Shown here one piece after another: positions 14,457 through 22,595 of a DNA stretch of 64,000 bases. Positions within the stretch are counted from its first letter, which is position 1; every line of letters begins with the position of its first letter. Under the pieces are notes generated by a model. It was not told the DNA's origin, did no database searches, and saw only the letters and a program-made list of their open reading frames with translations. Both the position numbers and the translations under genes were made by a program. The stretch is from JAXLSZ01 sp046330315 (GTDB lineage Bacteria > Actinomycetota > Thermoleophilia > Solirubrobacterales > 70-9), in NCBI GenBank assembly GCA_046330315.1, contig JAXLSZ010000005.1:62001-126000 (forward strand), given 5' to 3'.

Positions 14457-15977
14457 CTAGCCCGCAGCTCCGTCGCGCAGGGCGACGACGCCGCCAATCG
14501 TCCCCAGGTATGCGGTACCGTCGGGCCCGAGGGCCAGGCCTGCGTAGTTGTTGTTGTAGGAGAGGCCCGACCCGGCGTACTTCTGCCAGGCGGTCTTGCC
14601 GTTGGAGAAGCGCAGCGCCGCCCAGTAGTAGCCCTGCGAGCCGCTCGGGTCCGGGGGGCGCGTGTAGGCATAGATCAGACCGGTCTTCTCGGAGATCTTC
14701 GGCACCACGGTCGGCGCCCGCAGCTCGGTGTTGGTCCACACCTTCCTGCAGCCCTTGCCGTTCGAGTTCACGTCCACCCGGGCGAAGCCCGGCTGGGTGA
14801 CCGCACCGGTGTTGGGCCCGAAGGGGTCCTGGTAGCCGTAGTTATTCTCGACGACCAGCGAGCGGCCGGCCGCGACCAGAGAGTTCTCCGTGGCGCCGGC
14901 CTTCTTGGGGAAGACGGGCACCTCGCAGACGATCCGCTTCTGCCCCTTCCCGAGGTTGAGCGGGCGCCGGTAGACCACGACGTGCATCGGCTCGGCGTTG
15001 TCGGTGATCGCCACGTATCCGCCGTTGATGATCGTCGGGGTGGTCCCGGATCCGGCGTCCACCTGGCTCGGCTTGACGATGCCAGAGTTCTCATACCCGG
15101 CCTGCCAGACGATCACCGGAGCGCCGTTGTTCGCCGCCTTGAACCGGTACATCCGCTTGTCGGAGACGATGTACACGCCACCCTTGGCGACGGCGAAGGA
15201 GTTCTCGACCTCCTCGCCGAGGCGCTTGACCTTGATCTCCTTCGTCTGGCGGTCGATCGTCCCCACCTCGCCGTTCTTCTTGGAGACGAACCAGATGCGC
15301 CCCGAGAAGTCGGGCAGCGCGGAGGTGATCCTCTCGGTGCTCTCGTCGAGCACGCCGGTGAGGTCGAAGTCACGCTTCTTGACCAGGCTCTGGCCGTCGG
15401 CGGACTCGGCCAGGACGAAGAGGTGGTCGGTCTTGGTGGGGACCCAGAGCTGGTCGGACTGGTCGAGGAAGAAGTAGCCGCCCCCGGTGAAATTCTGGTA
15501 GGTCAGGGTTCCGGGCGGGTCCGGGGCCTGCGGCAGGTCGAAGGTGGCGATGGTCGCCAGGGTGTCGGGGTCGATGATCCGCGCCTGCGGGGCGAACAGC
15601 GCCGACGGGCAGACGGAGACGATCCGGCCGCGGCTGTCGAAGGTGAGCGACCCGCACAGCGAGGGAGGCTTGGCCTCCGAGGTGGCGGCGAGGTCCTCGC
15701 CCAGGGGCCCGCGACCCGCGTAGGCGTCGGTCATCCAGGCGTCGTTGTGGATGTTGCTCAGCGGGTTGGGCGCCATGAAGGGGTTCTGGCCCGGGTGGTT
15801 GAGCTCGGGGACGGCCTTGGCGGTGACGGCAGACCCCTGGAAGTCGGGCAGGGACGGCGGGGGGGGCGTCGAGGCGATCGGGGCGGCGGCGGCCGGCGCG
15901 AGGGCGACCCCGGCGGCCGGCGCGAGGGCGACCCAGGCGGCGACCGTGATCGGGGCCACCAGGCGCTTCAACTTCAT
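14457..15977 (-). CDS. Secreted beta-propeller protein
   Basis: 506 residues. N-terminal signal peptide (MKLKRLVAPITVAAWVALAP, then an Ala-rich stretch ending near residue 35), so exported. The body shows repeated blade-like strings: GSLTFDSRGRIVSVC, RIIDPDTLATIATFDLP, GRIWFVSKKNGEVGTIDRQT, GGVYIVSDKRMYRFKA, LALGPDGTAYLGTIGGVVAL, as in YncE/PQQ-type propellers. Several Cys could form disulfides. No catalytic motif is recognised. It starts 16 bp after the rplA stop with GAGAGGAG before its ATG, so it is probably co-transcribed with rplKA, an odd partner for a secreted protein. Confidence 0.7.
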   Translation of the reverse strand: MKLKRLVAPITVAAWVALAPAAGVALAPAAAAPIASTPPPPSLPDFQGSAVTAKAVPELNHPGQNPFMAPNPLSNIHNDAWMTDAYAGRGPLGEDLAATSEAKPPSLCGSLTFDSRGRIVSVCPSALFAPQARIIDPDTLATIATFDLPQAPDPPGTLTYQNFTGGGYFFLDQSDQLWVPTKTDHLFVLAESADGQSLVKKRDFDLTGVLDESTERITSALPDFSGRIWFVSKKNGEVGTIDRQTKEIKVKRLGEEVENSFAVAKGGVYIVSDKRMYRFKAANNGAPVIVWQAGYENSGIVKPSQVDAGSGTTPTIINGGYVAITDNAEPMHVVVYRRPLNLGKGQKRIVCEVPVFPKKAGATENSLVAAGRSLVVENNYGYQDPFGPNTGAVTQPGFARVDVNSNGKGCRKVWTNTELRAPTVVPKISEKTGLIYAYTRPPDPSGSQGYYWAALRFSNGKTAWQKYAGSGLSYNNNYAGLALGPDGTAYLGTIGGVVALRDGAAG

Positions 15978-15993
15978 ATCGGTTCTCCTCTCC

Positions 15994-16950
15994 TCAGGCC
16001 GGCACGGGCTCGGCTTCGCCGGAGCCTTCCCCGGCGGCCTCGTCCGGTGAATCCCCCGGGCCGGGCTCCGCCTCGGCGGGGGCCTGCTCGGAGGCGGCGG
16101 TCTCGTCCGGTGATTCCCCCGGGCCGGGCTCCGCCTCGGCGGGGGCCTGCTCGGAGGCGGCGGTCTCGTCCGATGATTCCCCCGGGCCGGGCTCCGCCTC
16201 GGCGGGGGCCTGCTCGGAGGCGGGCGGCTCGGCCGGGGCCGAGGCGGCTGCGGGCGCCGCCTCCCCCGCCCTGCCGGCGTCGACCCGGATCCCCGGGCCC
16301 ATGGTCGTGGTCAGGGTGACGGTGATCATGTAGCGGCCCTTGGCGGCGGCCGGCTTGGCGCGGTTGATCTCGTCGATCACGGCGCGGTAGTTGTCGAGCA
16401 GCTTCTCGTCCTCGAAGCTGGCCTTGCCGATCGCCAGGTGGACGACGGCCTGGCGGTCGGTGCGGTACTCGACCTTCCCCGCCTTCGACTCGCTGACCGC
16501 CTTCTCGACGTCCTCGGAGACCGTCCCGACCTTCGGGTTGGGCATCTTGCCCTGGGGGCCGAGGATGCGCCCGAGCTTGCCGACCGTCGGCATCATGTCC
16601 GGGGTCGCGATCGCCACGTCGAAGTCCGTCCAGCCTTCCTCGACCCGCTTGGCGAGGTCCTCGCCGCCGACGAAGTCCGCCCCGGCCGCCTCGGCGTCGC
16701 GCGCCTTCTGGCCCTGGGCGAAGACCGCCACGGTCACGTCCTTGCCGAGGCCGTGGGGGAGGGCCAGGGTCCCACGCAGCTGCTCCTCGGCGTGGCGGAC
16801 GTTGACCCCGAGGCGCACGTGCAGCTCCACGGTCTCGTCGAAGCCCGCGGTCGCGGTCTGCTTGAGCAGCGCCACCGCCTCGGCGGGCGGGTAGGCACGG
16901 TCGCGCTGGACCTTCTCGTACGCCATCCGGTATCGCTTGCCGTGGGCCAT
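15994..16950 (-). CDS. rplA: 50S ribosomal protein L1 with acidic repeat tail
   Basis: L1 binds 23S rRNA at the mobile L1 stalk and helps release E-site tRNA. Residues 1 to about 234 match the family (MAHGKRYRMAYEKVQRDRAY; FDETVELHVRLGVNVRHAEE; GRILGPQGKMPNPKVGTV; GRYMITVTLTTTMGPGIRVD). Residues 235-318 are an extra tail made of three near-identical 21-residue units (ASEQAPAEAEPGPGES(S/P)DETA), encoded by 63-bp tandem repeats beginning at 16040, 16103 and 16166. Normal L1 is about 230-240 residues. It begins 9 bp after rplK. Confidence 0.95.
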   Translation of the reverse strand: MAHGKRYRMAYEKVQRDRAYPPAEAVALLKQTATAGFDETVELHVRLGVNVRHAEEQLRGTLALPHGLGKDVTVAVFAQGQKARDAEAAGADFVGGEDLAKRVEEGWTDFDVAIATPDMMPTVGKLGRILGPQGKMPNPKVGTVSEDVEKAVSESKAGKVEYRTDRQAVVHLAIGKASFEDEKLLDNYRAVIDEINRAKPAAAKGRYMITVTLTTTMGPGIRVDAGRAGEAAPAAASAPAEPPASEQAPAEAEPGPGESSDETAASEQAPAEAEPGPGESPDETAASEQAPAEAEPGPGDSPDEAAGEGSGEAEPVPA

Positions 16951-16959
16951 CGTCCCGGC

Positions 16960-17385
16960 TCAGTCGGAGACTTCCACGCCCATCGAGCGGGCGGTGCCGG
17001 CGATGATCTTCGAGGCAGCGTCGAGGTCGTTCGCGTTGAGGTCGGGCATCTTGCGCTCGGCGATCTGGCGCACCTGGGCCATCGAGATCGTGCCCACCTT
17101 GTTGATGTGCGGCTCGCCCGAGCCCTTCTCGATGCCGATCGCCTCCTTGATCAGCACCGCGGCGGGCGGGGTCTTGGTGATGAAGGTGAAGGAACGGTCC
17201 TCGTAGACCGTGATCTCCACCGGGATGATCGTCCCGCCCTCGCTCTGGGTCTGGGCGTTGAACGCCTTGCAGAAGTCCATGATGTTGACGCCGTGCTGGC
17301 CCAGCGCCGGGCCGACCGGCGGGGCGGGGTTCGCGGCGCCGGCCGGGATCTGCAGCTTGATCAGTGTCAGGACCTTCTTCGCCAT
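16960..17385 (-). CDS. rplK: 50S ribosomal protein L11
   Basis: 141 residues, normal length. N-terminal domain KLQIPAGAANPAPPVGPALG with the proline-rich thiostrepton/EF-G contact, GVNIMDFCKAFNAQT, then the C-terminal RNA-binding domain (KTPPAAVLIKEAIGIEKGSG and IAGTARSMGVEV). It binds the GTPase-associated region of 23S rRNA and is needed for RelA-type stringent signalling. It lies 10 bp after nusG. Confidence 0.97.
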   Translation of the reverse strand: MAKKVLTLIKLQIPAGAANPAPPVGPALGQHGVNIMDFCKAFNAQTQSEGGTIIPVEITVYEDRSFTFITKTPPAAVLIKEAIGIEKGSGEPHINKVGTISMAQVRQIAERKMPDLNANDLDAASKIIAGTARSMGVEVSD

Positions 17386-17395
17386 CGCCCTGAGC

Positions 17396-17917
17396 CTAGA
17401 CCTTTTTCACCTGGTCGTACCCGACCTCGACCGGGGTCTCGCGCCCGAAGATCGAGACCAGCACCTTCAGCTTGGCCGCGTCCTCGTTGATCTCGGCGAT
17501 CTCGCCGGAGAAGTCCGAAAGGGGGCCGGAGATCACCTTCACCGTCTCGCCGATCGAGAACTGCGCCTGGGTGCGCGGCCGCTCGGCGGTCTCCCGGTGC
17601 AGGAGCCTGTCCACCTCGGCCGCCGAGAGCGGCACCGGCTTGTTGCGCGAGCCGACGAACCCGGTCACCCCGGGGGTGTTCTTGACGAGGCCCCAAGCGT
17701 CGTCGGTCATCTCCATGTTGACCAGCACGTAGCCGGGCATGGTGCGCCTCTCGACCTGCACCTTCTGGCCGTCCTTCATCTCGGAGATCTGCTCGGTGGG
17801 GACGACGACGTGGCGCACGTTGCGCCCCTGTCCCATCGTCTCGACCCGGTGCTCGAGGTTGTGCTTGACCTTGTTCTCGTGCCCCGAGTAGGTGTTGATC
17901 ACGTACCAGCGATACAT
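17396..17917 (-). CDS. nusG: Transcription termination/antitermination factor NusG
   Basis: 173 residues. The NGN domain starts MYRWYVINTYSGHENKVKHN and contains RRTMPGYVLVNMEM; the C-terminal KOW domain has GETVKVISGPLSDFSGEIAE and ends VGYDQVKKV. It links RNA polymerase to ribosomal protein S10 or Rho. The long N-terminal extension seen in many actinobacterial NusG proteins is absent. It follows secE in the usual order. Confidence 0.97.
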   Translation of the reverse strand: MYRWYVINTYSGHENKVKHNLEHRVETMGQGRNVRHVVVPTEQISEMKDGQKVQVERRTMPGYVLVNMEMTDDAWGLVKNTPGVTGFVGSRNKPVPLSAAEVDRLLHRETAERPRTQAQFSIGETVKVISGPLSDFSGEIAEINEDAAKLKVLVSIFGRETPVEVGYDQVKKV

Positions 17918-17948
17918 CTTCAGTCCTTGCCCCTCAGGCCGCGGGCGG

Positions 17949-18476
17949 CTAGAGGATCTTCTTGATCAGGAAGTTGAACACGACGTCGAGCAGGCCCAGG
18001 TAGGCGGCCGCGACGGCGACGAAGATGATCGTCACCGCGGTGGCCTGGACGAGCGTCTCCCGGTCCGGCCACTGCACCCTCTTGAGCTCCGCCCAGCAGG
18101 AGGCGAGGAAGCCGATCACGCCGCCGCGCTGGCGCTCGGCGGCGGCCTGCTTCTGCCGCTTGGCGAGGGCCTCGCGCTCGCGGCGCTTCTCGTCCTGGCG
18201 GCGGCGCTTCTCCGACTCCTTCTGGCGGCGCTGCTCCTCGCGGCGCTCGGCCCGCGAGGGCGCCTTCTGCCTGGGGGCATCGGGGGTCTCCAGCTCCGGC
18301 TCGGGCGCGCCCGCCGCGATGCCCGCCTCGACCGCCTCGACTTCGGCCACGTCCCCCGACTTGGGGACCTGGGTGTCGTGCTGGGCGTGCGAGGCGGCGG
18401 CGGAGCCGTCGTCCTTCTGCCCCTGCGCCTCGCGGGCCCGCCGCTCGGCCTTGCGCTGTGCGCGCGTCTTCGCCAC
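17949..18476 (-). CDS. secE: Preprotein translocase subunit SecE, long charged N terminus
   Basis: 175 residues from GTG 18476. Only the last 60 or so residues are canonical SecE: amphipathic GFLASCWAELKRVQWPDRET, then one membrane helix (VTIIFVAVAAAYLGLLDVVF). The first 110 residues are low-complexity and charged: an Ala/Glu-rich part, then a Lys/Arg/Glu-rich helix likely to be a coiled coil (EEQRRQKESEKRRRQDEKRR). Many actinobacterial SecE proteins carry a shorter extension. It lies between rpmG and nusG as expected. Confidence 0.93.
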   Translation of the reverse strand: MAKTRAQRKAERRAREAQGQKDDGSAAASHAQHDTQVPKSGDVAEVEAVEAGIAAGAPEPELETPDAPRQKAPSRAERREEQRRQKESEKRRRQDEKRREREALAKRQKQAAAERQRGGVIGFLASCWAELKRVQWPDRETLVQATAVTIIFVAVAAAYLGLLDVVFNFLIKKIL

Positions 18477-18485
18477 CCGAGGCCC

Positions 18486-18650
18486 CTATCGGGTTTCCTT
18501 GTGCGGCGTGTGGCGCCCGCACCAGCGGCAGAACTTCCGCAGCTCGACCCGGTCCGGCGTGTTCCGCCGCGACTTGTTGGTCTGGTAGTTGCGACGCTTG
18601 CACTCCTCGCAGGCGAGCGTCACAGCGATGCGCACATCTCCGCGGGCCAT
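18486..18650 (-). CDS. rpmG: 50S ribosomal protein L33 (zinc-binding form)
   Basis: 54 residues: MARGDVRIAVTLACEECKRR, a middle NYQTNKSRRNTPDRVELRKF, and CRWCGRHTPHKETR. Two CxxC pairs form the zinc ribbon of the C-plus type, which in other bacteria is replaced by a C-minus paralogue in zinc starvation. First gene of the rpmG-secE-nusG-rplK-rplA group. Confidence 0.95.
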   Translation of the reverse strand: MARGDVRIAVTLACEECKRRNYQTNKSRRNTPDRVELRKFCRWCGRHTPHKETR

Positions 18651-18755
18651 TTCTCCTCTTGCGGAAGCCGTTACAGAAAGAAACCCCGGGCGCGAGGCGC
18701 GAGGCTCCGCGAAGAATAGCGGTCCGCGGCCGAACGGGTGGGCGCCGGGCGGCGC

Positions 18756-19898
18756 TCAGAGGCCGAGCGTCTTGGCGATGATGTTCCGCTGGATCTCCGA
18801 GGTCCCGCCGTAGATCGTCGAGACCAGGCTGGTGCGGACCAGGCGCTCCATGTCGTACTCCGAGGAGTACCCGTAGCCGCCCATCAGCTGCATCCCCTCC
18901 AGGGCGACCCGCTTGGCCACCTCGGTGACGTAGAGCTTCACCATCGAGGCCTCCCTGGGGAGCATCCGGCCGGGGTCGTCGTCGGTCATCGAGGCGACCC
19001 ACCGGGTCATCAGCCGCGCCGCCTCCAGCTCGGTCGCCATGTCGGCGAGCCGGTGCTGGAGGGCCTGGAAGGAGCCGATCGGGCGGCCGAACTGGCGGCG
19101 CTCCTTGACGTAGGCGAGGGCATCGTCGAAGGCCCGCTGGGCGACTCCCAGCATGGTCGCCGCGAGGATCAGCCGCTCGACGTTGAGCCCGGCCATCAGC
19201 TGCATCCAGGCCGCATCGACCTCGCCGAGGACCGCCTCGGCGGGCGCCTCGCAGTCGGTGAGGTAGAGGTAGTTGGTCTCGCGCCCGCCCATCGTTGAGA
19301 TCGGCTTCACCTCCATCCCCTCGGCACCGGCGGGGACCCAGATCATCGTCAGGCCGGCGTGCTTGTCCTCTCCCTTGGTCGTCCGGCAGACGACCAGGAC
19401 GTGGTCGGAGATGTGGGCGTTGGAGCAGAAGACCTTCTGGCCGTTGATCACGAACCCGCCGTTGACCCGCTCCGCGAAGGTGGTCAGCGAGCCGACGTCG
19501 GAGCCCGCCTCGGGCTCGGTCATCGCGATCGCCTCGACCGAGCCGCGGGAGATCCCGCCGAGGATCTCCGACTTCTGCTCGGGGGTGCCGAATCGCTGGG
19601 TGGCCCCGGCGACGATCAGGGTCGTCGCGTAGCCGCCGATCGGCGCCAGGCCGCGCGAAGTCTCCTCCATGAACAGGCAGGCATCGAGCATCGAGCCGCC
19701 CGAGCCGCCGTGGGCCTCCTCGATCGTCAGCCCCAGCCAGCCCAGCTCGGCCATCTTGCGGTAGAGGCCGGCGTTGTGGAGCTCCGTGTAGCCGTTGGTC
19801 AGCGCCTCGCGCTTCTCGGGCGTCCCGCACTCGCGCTCGCAGAAGTCGCGGATCGCGGCGACGAAGTGCTGCTGCTCGTCGGTCAGGGTGAAGTCCAC
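18756..19898 (-). CDS. Acyl-CoA dehydrogenase
   Basis: 380-residue FAD flavoenzyme that makes the trans-2 double bond in an acyl-CoA. GTG start at 19898 (VDFTLTDEQQHFVAAIRDFC). The family signatures are present: AMTEPEAGSDVGSL in the middle domain, RRQFGRPIGSFQALQHRLAD, and the C-terminal QLMGGYGYSSEYDMERL. The catalytic-base position in YGGTSEIQRNII is Glu near residue 368, as in short/medium-chain enzymes. No beta-oxidation partner is adjacent, so substrate length is open. Confidence 0.92.
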   Translation of the reverse strand: MDFTLTDEQQHFVAAIRDFCERECGTPEKREALTNGYTELHNAGLYRKMAELGWLGLTIEEAHGGSGGSMLDACLFMEETSRGLAPIGGYATTLIVAGATQRFGTPEQKSEILGGISRGSVEAIAMTEPEAGSDVGSLTTFAERVNGGFVINGQKVFCSNAHISDHVLVVCRTTKGEDKHAGLTMIWVPAGAEGMEVKPISTMGGRETNYLYLTDCEAPAEAVLGEVDAAWMQLMAGLNVERLILAATMLGVAQRAFDDALAYVKERRQFGRPIGSFQALQHRLADMATELEAARLMTRWVASMTDDDPGRMLPREASMVKLYVTEVAKRVALEGMQLMGGYGYSSEYDMERLVRTSLVSTIYGGTSEIQRNIIAKTLGL

Positions 19899-19947
19899 GG
19901 CGGAGCAGCCTAGCGGGGTCGAACGGTCCGGGCCCGAAAGGGACGAG

Positions 19948-20020
19948 AGCCCGGAACCGGACTCGAACCGGTGACCCCCTCCTTACCATGGAGGTGCTCT
20001 ACCAACTGAGCTATCCGGGC
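19948..20020 (-). tRNA. tRNA-Thr (GGT)
   Basis: 73-nt cloverleaf on the minus strand: acceptor GCCCGGA/TCCGGGC with discriminator T, D arm GCTCAGTTGGTAGAGC, anticodon stem CCTCC/GGAGG with loop ATGGTAA (anticodon GGT), and T arm ACCGG-TTCGAGT-CCGGT. CCA is not encoded. Confidence 0.96.
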
Positions 20021-20192
20021 GGGCCAGGCAACTCTAGCGGCGGGGGGCGAAGACGGGACGCGAGCGCCTTGCCCGGTGGAGTGGATGGCCACGGGCGGAC
20101 CGGAGGATTCAGTTCAACCTTTGGCGCAGTGCGTGCTACAGCGCGATCCGATGGCGGCCCTGGAGCTTCTGCCGGACCTCGGCTGAGGCGCG
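20021..20192. other. Gap without a recognised gene
   Basis: 172 bp between the 5' end of tRNA-Thr(GGT) and the 3' end of the MerR gene. No conserved reading frame, hairpin with U-tract or repeat stands out. It should hold the tRNA promoter, but I cannot place one with confidence. Confidence 0.3.
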
Positions 20193-20942
20193 CTACACGC
20201 CCTCGCCGCCGCTCACCGCCGCGGGCTCCCCGGCCTCGAGGTGGCGGGCCAGGGTGCGCCCGGCCGCCCTCTCGGTCTCCTCGGTCATGACGATCTGGAA
20301 GACCGCCAGCAGCGACTCGGAGGCGAGCGGTCGCAGCCGCTCCAGGGCCTCGCGGACCTTGGGCCAGTCCTGCTCGGGACGGCCGGCCTCGTCGAAGGGC
20401 CGCCAGACGGCGTCGACGAAGAGGCGGGTGAAGGCGCGGGCTACACCCTGGGCGTGGCCGCGCATCTCCTCGACCAGGTCCAGCCCGACCTCGGGGCCGA
20501 CCCCCAGTTCGGCCAGCTCCAGCCCCGCCTTGCCGAGCCTGGGGCTGACCAGCTCGAAGCGCCCGTCGGCGAGCGGCCGGATCAGCCCCAGCGCGATGCC
20601 GCGGTCGAGAAGCGCGGGGTCGGGGCCGCTCTCGCCGGCGGCGAGCTGCTCGGCCGTGACGACCTCGGGCTCCTCGTCCTCGAAGGGGCGGCGCAGCGCC
20701 CGGGTGAAGTCGAGGACCGCGTCGCTGGAGTCCCCGGCGCCCTCCAGCAGCCGCCGGATCGCCTCCAGGTTGAGGCCCTCGCCCTGCAGCTCGCGGATCA
20801 GCTCGATCCTCGCCACGTGGCCCTCGTCGTAGTAGCCGGTGCGGCCGCGCACCTCGGGCGGGCGCAGCAGGCCGCGCGACTGGTGGGCCCGGATGTTGCG
20901 CACCGTCATCCCGGTCCGCCGGGCAAGCTCGTCGATGGTCAT
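20193..20942 (-). CDS. MerR-family transcriptional regulator
   Basis: 249 residues from ATG 20942 (MTIDELARRTGM). Winged helix-turn-helix of MerR type: TIDELARRTGMTVRNIRAHQ, RGLLRPPEVRGRTGYYDEGH, then VARIELIRELQGEGLNLEAI. The remaining 170 residues are an effector domain of unknown ligand with no metal-binding Cys pattern. A longer reading starts at ATG 20996, but that codon lies inside the palindrome at 20984-21004, so the shorter start is preferred. It is divergent from the Baeyer-Villiger monooxygenase and is the obvious candidate regulator of it. Confidence 0.85.
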   Translation of the reverse strand: MTIDELARRTGMTVRNIRAHQSRGLLRPPEVRGRTGYYDEGHVARIELIRELQGEGLNLEAIRRLLEGAGDSSDAVLDFTRALRRPFEDEEPEVVTAEQLAAGESGPDPALLDRGIALGLIRPLADGRFELVSPRLGKAGLELAELGVGPEVGLDLVEEMRGHAQGVARAFTRLFVDAVWRPFDEAGRPEQDWPKVREALERLRPLASESLLAVFQIVMTEETERAAGRTLARHLEAGEPAAVSGGEGV

Positions 20943-20983
20943 CGCCGAGGTGGCGAGATCGGTCACGGACGCCAGGGTAGCCA

Positions 20984-21004
20984 ACCGATGTGCCATGGAT
21001 CGGT
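20984..21004. promoter_or_regulatory. Palindrome between MerR gene and divergent monooxygenase
   Basis: ACCGAT-GTGCCATGG-ATCGGT, two perfect 6-bp arms with a 9-bp spacer, centred about 30 bp before the monooxygenase ATG. MerR-type proteins bind imperfect palindromes in the promoter spacer, so this is a candidate operator for the adjacent regulator. No clear -10/-35 pair could be fixed around it. Confidence 0.55.
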
Positions 21005-21023
21005 GTTACATTCGTCGCCAGGC

Positions 21024-22595
21024 ATGGCGCAGCCGCAGAGCCACCATCGGGTCGTCGTCGTCGGGGCCGGCTTCGGCGGGATCGGACTAGGGATCCGCAT
21101 GCGAGAGGCGGGCCTCGAGGACTTCCTGATCCTCGAGAAGGCCCCCGACGTGGGCGGCACCTGGGAGGCGAACACCTACCCGGGATGCGAGTGCGACATC
21201 CCCTCCCACCTCTACTCCTTCTCCTTCGCGCCCAACCCCGGCTGGAGCCGTACCTTCTCCCCGCAGCCGGAGATCTGGGACTACCTGCGCCGCTGCGCCC
21301 GGGAGGGGGGACTCACCCCCCACCTGCGGCTGGGCTGCGAGCTGACCGGGGCGAGGTGGGACGAGGACGGGGACCGCTGGCTGCTGGAGACCTCGTCCGG
21401 GCCGATGAGCGCCGACATCCTGGTCCCCGCGACCGGCCCGCTCTCGGAGCCCTCGGTGCCCGACATCCCGGGGCTGGACTCGTTCGCGGGCGCAGCCTTC
21501 CACTCCGCCCGCTGGGACCACGGCTTTGACCTCTCGGGAAAGCGGGTGGCGGTGGTCGGCACCGGCGCCTCGGCGATCCAGATCGTCCCCGAGGTCCAGC
21601 CACGGGTCGGCCGGCTCGACGTCTTCCAGCGCACCCCCCCATGGATCATGCCCCGCCGCGGCCGGGCCACCAGCGCCGCCGAGCGCGCCCTCTACCGCAG
21701 GCTCCCGGCGACCCAGCAGGCGCTGCGCGGGTTCTCCTTCGCGATCCGCGAGCTGATGGTGCCGGGCCTCGTCGGCAACCCCGACCGGCTCGCCAGGCTG
21801 GAGCGGATCGGGCGGGCGCACCTGCGGCGCCAGGTGGCCGACCCCGATCTGCGCCGGCGGCTGGAGCCTTCCTACCGGATCGGCTGCAAGCGCATACTCC
21901 CGTCGAACCAGTGGTACCCGGCCCTGCAGCGCTCCAACGTCGAGCTGCTCACCGAGCCGATCGCCGAGGTCAGGCCCGAGGGCATATTGACCGCCGGCGG
22001 CGAGCTGCGGGAGCTGGACGCGATCGTCCTGGCCACCGGCTTCGACGTCGCCAGCCCGAGCATGACCGGCGAGGTCCGGGGGCCGGCGGGAACGATCGCC
22101 GAGGCTGCCGAGCGCGACGGCCTGCAGGCCTACCTCGGGACCTCGATGGCCGGCTTCCCGAACATGTTCTGGCTGCTCGGGCCGAACACCGGGCTCGGCC
22201 ACAACTCGATCGTCTACATGATCGAGTCCCAGCTCAACTACCTGGTCGAGGCGATGCGGTTCATGGAGAGGTCCGGGACCCGTCGCCTCGAGGTGCGCGC
22301 CGAGGTGCAGCGCGCCTACAACGCCGACCTCGAGCGCCGCCTCGCCGGCGCCGTGTGGAGCACCGGCGGATGCTCGAACTGGTACGTGGACTCCCACGGC
22401 CGCAACGTGGCGATCTGGCCGCGGCAGACCTGGGCGTTCCGGCGCGCCACCAGGCGCTTCGATCCCGGCTGCTACCTGCTCGACACCGCGCCGAGCGCTT
22501 CGGCGAGCGCCGCGGCGAAGCGGTCCACGTCCTCGGGCGTCGTGTCCCAGGAGCACATCAGCCGCACCGTCCCCGAGGGGGCGTCCCAGACGTAG
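21024..22595 (+). CDS. FAD/NADPH-dependent Baeyer-Villiger-type monooxygenase
   Basis: 523 residues. FAD Rossmann motif VVVVGAGFGGIG at 10-21, then ILEKAPDVGGTWEANTYPG. The Baeyer-Villiger fingerprint FxGxxxHxxxW is exact: FAGAAFHSARW. NADPH motif VAVVGTGASAIQI follows. The late motif WLLGPNTGLGHNS is typical of this group. It would insert oxygen next to a ketone (cyclic, aliphatic or steroid). The body ends around RRFDPGCYLL (about residue 490); the last 30 residues, Ser/Ala-rich, overlap the 3' end of the convergent aldolase gene by 124 bp and may reflect loss of an earlier stop. Divergent from a MerR regulator. Confidence 0.9.
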   Translation: MAQPQSHHRVVVVGAGFGGIGLGIRMREAGLEDFLILEKAPDVGGTWEANTYPGCECDIPSHLYSFSFAPNPGWSRTFSPQPEIWDYLRRCAREGGLTPHLRLGCELTGARWDEDGDRWLLETSSGPMSADILVPATGPLSEPSVPDIPGLDSFAGAAFHSARWDHGFDLSGKRVAVVGTGASAIQIVPEVQPRVGRLDVFQRTPPWIMPRRGRATSAAERALYRRLPATQQALRGFSFAIRELMVPGLVGNPDRLARLERIGRAHLRRQVADPDLRRRLEPSYRIGCKRILPSNQWYPALQRSNVELLTEPIAEVRPEGILTAGGELRELDAIVLATGFDVASPSMTGEVRGPAGTIAEAAERDGLQAYLGTSMAGFPNMFWLLGPNTGLGHNSIVYMIESQLNYLVEAMRFMERSGTRRLEVRAEVQRAYNADLERRLAGAVWSTGGCSNWYVDSHGRNVAIWPRQTWAFRRATRRFDPGCYLLDTAPSASASAAAKRSTSSGVVSQEHISRTVPEGASQT

